A stretch of 64,000 bases of DNA from Xestospongia bergquistia. Lineage: Eukaryota; Porifera; Demospongiae; Haplosclerida; Petrosiidae. The position numbers were made by a program, and so were the translations under genes. The stretch lies in NCBI GenBank assembly GCA_963965975.1, contig OZ014411.1, positions 6,929,001-6,993,000 of the forward strand. The letters run 5' to 3'. The notes beneath the pieces were generated by a model, which made no database searches, had not been told where the DNA came from, and was given only the letters and a program-made list of their open reading frames with translations. Of this stretch, positions 57,558 to 64,000 are shown in pieces. How positions within the stretch are numbered: position 1 is the first letter of the stretch; every line of letters begins with the position of its first letter.

Positions 57558-58439
57558 GCATCTCAATTATCCTGGAACACTTATATAGTATAATTAGATA
57601 AGGGTTGTGTTGCAAATATGTTGTCAACATCAAATCATCATATTAAAAGTATGTTCTTAACTTTAATCTTTTTTATTTGATAACAGCCAGAAAATCAAAT
57701 TTGAACATCTACATTGCTGGAAGGATGTTTGAATCACCATATCAAAATGTTAGATGAGTTAGATAATGTGTCCACGGAATGAATCTGTAGAATTGATCTG
57801 GAAGGCACGTCTTGACACACCAATAGCATCTACTTATGGTTCTATGTCATGTTAATGAAAAATAATAAGGAAAGGGATAGTTAGTCACAGTTTTTTTTAA
57901 AATAGACTTTTTCTGTGTTGATATTAATTTGCAAGCTAAGGTGTTCTCATTGGTCTGTTCATTTTGTTTGTTTGCTTGAGTTGCTAGCTCCTAATAAATG
58001 TATTTATCAGATAAACTAGTTGTATATTGAATATTGTACTTGTTAGTAAATAACATAATGGCACATTTCAACTTGTGTATAGTCTAGAGAGATGGCAGAC
58101 AAGAGAAGTAAGACAGAAGCACCCAAAAAGTGGAAAAATAGTGGAGAAAGATGGAGACAATTGTCACAGTTGCAGTAAATTCTCTTATCTTTATATCAGC
58201 CATAGTCAACAAAAGAACGTATCAACTGTGAAATTAACACCACATGGTAGAGTGATACTAGTAATGTGCACGTGTTCTAACTTTTTCTACCCAGGATAGT
58301 AGGTTTTTCAAGTGGTCTTAACTTCATGAACAAACACCACGAAGTACCATTTGTAAATTTTATTTTAAAGTTTTTAGGAGAATTAGCCATACTCTGTAGC
58401 CATTTCATAGTTCCTAGAATACATGTGATGTCATGTTTC
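57558..58439. other. Intergenic, paralogous to 30157-30840
   Basis: No gene assigned. It contains the recurrent 28-codon frame starting MADKRSKTEAPKKW at 58092-58178 (followed by TAA, or by a possible GTAAAT donor). Otherwise AT-rich. Confidence 0.4.
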
Positions 58440-60200
58440 TGGATACAGAGAGTCTTTACAGGAGGCGTTAAGAAGACTTAGGCTCCTCTGTGCATGCATG
58501 CATGATCTTTGCATTCTTTGATCCAGCTCTGTAAGAAACTTGAGTTACTAGGGGCCAATAGGTTTTGAAAAGTTATACTAGACAAAAAAATGAGATCTCT
58601 CTTTTATTAATATTTCTGTCTTAGAAGCCACTTCACTAGCTTCTCTTAGCACATCAGCAATATTGCAATGTACCTCAAAGAGTCATGTCACCTAAGCAAT
58701 AGATGGAAAGCTCAATTCTTGGTCAATTGATAAGTAGTCAAACAGAATAACAAAGTTTCTAGAGGATCCCCTTGTTGAACACCTGCTCAAGAGATTAACT
58801 TTTTTGCTGAAGACATAAGTGATGGTTCATTTTATGCCTAATACACATATAGTAGTAAACCAGAAGCAGAATCAAAAATAGCATGTGTCATGTTATCCCT
58901 TCTTATTGTATTAAAGGCAATAAAAATCCATTTCTAGGTGTAGAATAAGAAAAGTATAATTATTGCTGCTTCAGCTCTCTTGATACACTACACCAAATTA
59001 GAATTGACATGGAGCCAGAGGGAAGCCATATCCTTCATGACATGATATTGCCTTGGAAGCATATCTTTTAGATGTTAGGCCATCAGGACTCCCTGCTGAC
59101 TATTAGATCTATTTTATTCACTGCATATGATCAGAGTCAACACACGGGTTTTGTCAACACTTGTCATTGCCTTCAAATTCCTCTTAAGTGGTTATTTGGG
59201 TGTTTATAAATAACAGATTGGCTTAGATATATGTAGCCCCATATTATGAAGGATTTCATTGCTTTAACTACATCTTCCTCTGAAATTCAACAGATCAACT
59301 GGATAAGATAAAATGAAGGATTCAGGATATGGAGCTAGTCTCATACCCAGACATGTGACAATAGGAAAAATACTTTTCCTAGTATTGTAGGTCTTGGTAT
59401 AAAAATTGGTGTAGGGTTGGATGCTTTTCTTGTAAAGCTTTGTCAGTTGAGTCACTTTTATTAGTCTAAGGCAGGGAATCTTTTGAGCCAAAAAAACTTG
59501 CAATGTGAACAGCTCCTTTGAAATCTCCTTCCTCTAGTTTTGTATTAATGCTTTGAGGAAAGGGGTCTGGATCATCCTTCTCATTTATAGGCTTTCAGCA
59601 GGATTATGTTTACCAGTTGGTGGTTCAAGCTCATCTGGTATTTGATTATTTTATGATTGGTATCAAGCTCTGTTGATTCTTCCTCTTCAAGGAAACTGAG
59701 ACAATGAGTAATAAAACTAAAAAATACCACATCCTATCTCATTATCAAGGTAACTATTTGATGAAGGGGAGGAGAACGACTGTCCTTCCATTGAATAGTG
59801 ACACTAGTTTGAAAAATTTGCTTTGCTAAATATACACAGTTTCTAGACATACTCTAGCCATGTAATCTTTAAACAGTACCAAAAGCTCTGATTATAGTAA
59901 AATTTGATAAAACTTGATCAAGAACATGTCTAGCTTATTGGCTGCTAAATCTTCTGGTCCACAGGGAATTCTTCATAAAGTCCAAACATCAGACAATATT
60001 TAAAAGTTAAAACTGGTGGTTGTTGAGGATAGAAAGCTTCAAGGTTGTAATGCCACTTGAAGAAGGATATGTGAAGATAAGAGAGCTCAGACAAGAATTG
60101 AAGGTGGCTTACAAGAACCTGGACATCTACTGTGAACAGGGATAGGACAATAAAGTTTGATTAGACTTTTAACCAGTGCAATAAAAGGTTAGCAAACAGA
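58440..60200 (-). mobile_element. Decayed reverse-transcriptase element (second RT type)
   Basis: Minus-strand motifs lie in the right order for an RT. LAQKIPCLRLIKVTQ (about 59450) comes first, then S-P-D-G-L (about 59085), AFNTIRRDNMTHA (58880-58918) and GVQQGDPLETLLFCL (about 58740-58783). 'AFN.IRRD' and 'GVQQGDPLGPLLFCL' belong to a type of retroelement RT distinct from the two CR1-like copies here. Many stops and frameshifts. The copy at 30841-31860 has lost the RT part. Confidence 0.65.
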
Positions 60201-60449
60201 GCACATGGCACTTTTGACATTGACAATTGAACTGTTTAATTATTTGCTCTACAATGGTGCTTTGAATTTATAAATGTTTGAAATAGAGCAAATGTCATGT
60301 TGATTAAAAATGTGTATAATTATAACTATTAAAATTAATTATTACTAATATGAATATTGAAATTTTGAGATAATTGTGCTTGTCTGGAGTGTTATATTAA
60401 TATTTTTTTAATGGAGAAAGTAATTTAATTAAAAAATATTAGCTATACA

Positions 60450-63400
60450 TTATGTGACAAGACAAGAATAACACAAAGATTTATCATTTGAAAAGGTATC
60501 ATCTGTTTTATGTCTACAACTCTAAATAAACAATTAAAATAACATTTAGTTTTTATTGTTTAATTAACTGAGCAAAATAAACAATGAACATTAATTTGTA
60601 ACCTTATTAATGAATGAAGAATCATTTATTTTTCTTTTGTGGGTTGTACAAAGTCTCCATTTCTTTAACCAGACTGTTACCTTTCAAACAGTTAAACATT
60701 ATTAATCTATTTATGGTTGATATATATAATACTACTTACAAAGTCATTCCTCAAAACATGAAAATAAAGGATAGCCACACCCTAAAAAGTAAATAATAAT
60801 AAAAATAGTCTTATGTTGTTGTTGTAAATGCATTATACCACAACAGTATACTATTAAGAGTAAAATGATAATCAAGTGGCTTTAGATGATCACCCTCTAG
60901 TACTCACTGTATAAAGGTAATTGATTGTAGTGTAATGCTTCATTGTTAATTGTAATGTTGTTTTCATTAATAACATACCACAAGGTGTTTTGGATACATA
61001 CAATGTAAGGGAAGGGGATCAGTTTAATTAAAGTTTTAATTTTTAATTTTAGAGTTCAGTTAACTAGATCTGGACTATATTATTAGGAGTGATGAACTAA
61101 TTTTCAAGGATTATTTAATATTAAGTTTGTGTACAACATCAAAATTTTGAAATGAATGATGATAATGGATCATAATATAATAAACAATTGGCCTAAAACA
61201 ATTATAGTATTATTATAGGAGCAAATGGTATGATTTGTATGCATTACAGAAAAGTATACTCTATATATATGAATAGACTTGATTATATACCTGAAATGAG
61301 TTAAGAATTGTGAATATCCAGAGAAACACTGTTGTCTTAACATTCAAAGCAAATATACCAATAATCCATGTGATACCCAGAAGTGGTAATAAGACAATTG
61401 TCCCTTTTATAATAGACCTATAAGTATGTGATAAAAGTAGTTAATTTATTATTATGACATATATACAAAATGTGAAGTATTTTTATATGAATATACATGT
61501 CTGTTCATTGTTATATAAATATAAGTCTCACTTTGCTAAATCTGCTCTCTTTAAATTGTGTTCAGCACCTCCATGTAATCGTCCACGAATAATATGATAT
61601 AGAGTTAATACAAGAAACACAGCATTGACCTAACCAAAAAGTTATGAATTGATTTTTAACTTAGAAAAATAAATATTAGTATAATATATTGATTGCTTAA
61701 ATTTTGACATCAATTGTAACTATAACAGTTTTGTAAATTACCAAAATAATGGCTACCATTGGACCTAAGAAAGACCACATCATTCCATGTGAGAATGACA
61801 GCCAACATCTAATTAAGGAAGAATTTAATGTAATCTTATAATATTATATCCAGACTATCAACATACGTTGTAGATGTTCCATAAAGGTGTGGCCTAATTC
61901 CTGCTGATACAGCAACAACAATAATTGGTAGGCCTAGAAAAGAAAGCCACTAAAGACTATATTGGTTAAATGAGTCAATGATATAACAATTCAATGTATT
62001 AATACATAATACTCACCCCATCCTAGTGGTAATAACAGATACCATTTATTTGCTAATGTACCATAAACTCTCACAAGTAGAATATAGAGCATTATTCCTT
62101 CAGCTAACATCCAACAGAAGACACACAGAAACAAGTAATGTAATAGACCAGCTATCACTGAACATAACCACTAAAAAAATACAAGTTAATATGTTTTTTA
62201 GGAAGGATAACTGTCTAGTATGTCTGAGTTTTAATATGAGTCTGTGGTGTGTCTTAAGGATGAGTCAAACACACATTATCCAATAGCCAGCAATATTATG
62301 CAGCTAAAATGTATCTGAATATTATTAATATTAGTCTGTGCTGTATTTTGGTGAGTCTTAAGGATGAGCCAAATGCACACGATCCATTATCCAGCAATAG
62401 TGAACAGTTAGCCATCAATTTATTGTCAAATACAACCATATAAAAATGTTATTTATTTCAAAGAACACAGCTAATATGATTAATACAGACATACATTATT
62501 ATTTAAAATGATGTCAAAGTTTTCTTAGATTGTTATCATAGCTAAGCTTTGACACTCTTGTTTGTAATTTATAATTTGCTCTCATTCTGGACTAAAAGCT
62601 TTTAAAGTCTATTTTCTGTTTTCTTTGTCTCTCTCTTATATATTACTCTGATATCTAGTTGTGCTATTGAATGCTCTACATTGTTTTATTAGCTGAAAAT
62701 ATTGTACATCAATTAATATGCAAATGTCTTAGAAAATTTCTGATCCTTCATTTGTATTGTAATAGGATGGTGTTGCAAAACTCGTCACTAAACAATATAG
62801 TCTATCGACCTAGATCCTCCTCTTTGAATAAATAAATTGTTTGTTTGAATAGAATATATTAAAAATAGTTAATGTTCAAAATGATTATATGTTGAACTGA
62901 ATTGATACAAAGACAGATATTTTGCCAGTAATAGTCAAACAATTAAGTAGTTAGTCAAATTAATTTGAGGTGAATGTTTATATTATTATGGTTTTATTGA
63001 ATTCATTCATATTTTATAATAATATTATAATCTATATTATCTATAATAATTATGTTAATTATTTAAAATAACACATATATTCTGTTTACTTAAATGTGAC
63101 TTGATTTGCACTGAGGGACCACTTCTGTCAAAACATTTGTGACATTATTTATGAAAAAGATCACTGTTAAAACACCTCTAAAAACAGGTTTGTATACATA
63201 TAATTAATGTAGTTACTATGAATAGTTGTGTATATATAGTAGCTGTTTATATACAAAACTGTTTTTGAGATGTTTTAACAGTTGTCCTTTTTCATAGATC
63301 ACATCACAAATATTTTGACAGAAGTCGTTCTTTATTGCAAATCAGGTCACAAATATTGAAGTTAAATTTTGGGTTGGGTTAACTCAAGAATTTTGAATAT

Positions 63401-64000
63401 TCAAGTTTTAGAGAACAAAAGATCAGTTAATGTATGAAGAAGAAGTAAATATAACAAATATTATGTTTATTACTCTATTAACTAGATTATATCCAATGGC
63501 AGGACTACTCATACTAACTCCCTTCATCATAATGTTGTTATCCAATTTCATGGATATGTATAATATATAATGTATATATATGTAGTAATGTGTTTTATAA
63601 TAGTTTTGATAAGTGTGTGATGGTTGATCTCATCAAAACTGGTAAAATAGTTATATTTAATCAACATTATCATATTAGTGAGTTGGTTGATGTAATTAAT
63701 ATTTACATACTAATTCATGAGAAAAAAACGGCATTACTTACAGTAATACTGGAAGCTGTTTCTATACCAGTGACTAACAACAAAAGAGCCAGTAACAGAG
63801 CAAGTGATAAGTTTATATGAATATACAACAGTGGTCCTTTTTTTAAATGTTTTCTATGAAAAAGAGACAGTTGATAACATAAAAATGAAATTATGTATTT
63901 AGTCCTGACCTTAAAATTATTAACAAAATAATTGTTATAATTAAACAGAATATTGATACACAAGGTCCAACATAGCCAACAACACTGAGTGCAAAGGCTT
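60450..64000 (-). CDS. Adhesion-type GPCR, array copy E (3' part; continues past the right edge)
   Basis: From the right edge: part of the TM1 exon (63910 to beyond 64000), TM2 63742-63853 ([20 protein letters not shown]), then a 1.57-kb intron, the TM3 exon 62017-62170, TM4 and TM5 exons near 61870-61935 and 61742-61810, an ICL3 exon near 61530-61630, the TM6-7 exon near 61290-61418, TM7, and two tail exons ending TAA at 60450. The exons read open with GT-AG sites; the TM3 exon donor is GTGAGT rather than GTAAGT. Tail as in F. The ectodomain, GAIN and GPS are outside the window. Confidence 0.85.
63114..63333. mobile_element. Foldback element, copy 3 (TM2-TM3 intron of E)
   Basis: Outer arms GGGACCACTTCTGTCAAAAC and TTTTGACAGAAGTCGTTC with inner arms near 63170-63185 and 63258-63280 (GTTTTTGAGATGTTTTAACA). 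Same family as the copies at 27754 and 53464 but in a different intron, so it moved independently. Confidence 0.65.

Overview
The window is AT-rich eukaryotic nuclear DNA with spliced genes, many short GT-AG introns, microsatellites and degraded non-LTR retrotransposons and DNA transposons. Gene content (a V-ATPase accessory subunit, a histidine phosphatase, and a tandem cluster of family B2/adhesion GPCRs with a GPS motif and seven-transmembrane domain) points to an animal. The compact introns, AT content and style of adhesion-GPCR expansion suggest an early-branching animal such as a demosponge; that placement is inference.

Layout. 1-3033 (+): the 3' exons of a V-ATPase subunit S1 (ATP6AP1/Ac45) gene. 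3237-7367 (-): a divergent adhesion GPCR ('gene 2'). 7729-8817 (-): an intronless secreted protein with a fibrinogen-like start. 9275-11676 (-): a three-exon histidine phosphatase. From 12.4 kb to the right edge, one family of adhesion GPCR genes fills the window, all on the minus strand: A (12399-19293), B (21641-29365), a 3' fragment F (32060-33848), C (36290-44131), D (47754-55092) and E (60450 to beyond 64000). I traced all 21 exons of A (845 aa) and B (834 aa) with consistent splice phases. A resembles C, B resembles D, and F resembles the 3' half of E, so the array looks like a three-gene block [A-B-F] duplicated as [C-D-E].

Each full receptor has a signal peptide, an ectodomain of about 190 residues with 15 cysteines that I do not recognise, a GAIN-like region with an Asp/Glu-rich loop of variable length, a GPS motif with an intact HL-S/T cleavage site, and seven transmembrane segments coded by eight small exons. 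The cysteine pattern is kept in gene 2, so the ectodomain is an old module of this receptor family.

Mobile DNA lies between and inside the genes: two 5'-truncated CR1/Jockey-like LINEs (19.5-21.2 kb +, 44.6-46.5 kb -), a LINE 3' end at the break of F, a second class of reverse-transcriptase remnant (58.4-60.2 kb, with a deleted copy at 30.8-31.9 kb), a decayed hAT transposase in intron 2 of C, several MITE-like inverted-repeat elements, and long (TA)n tracts. A 1.66-kb piece of C's intron 2 has been copied to the region 5' of D, inside a 0.23-kb direct duplication and next to a 36-bp palindrome. No tRNA, rRNA or CRISPR array was recognised.
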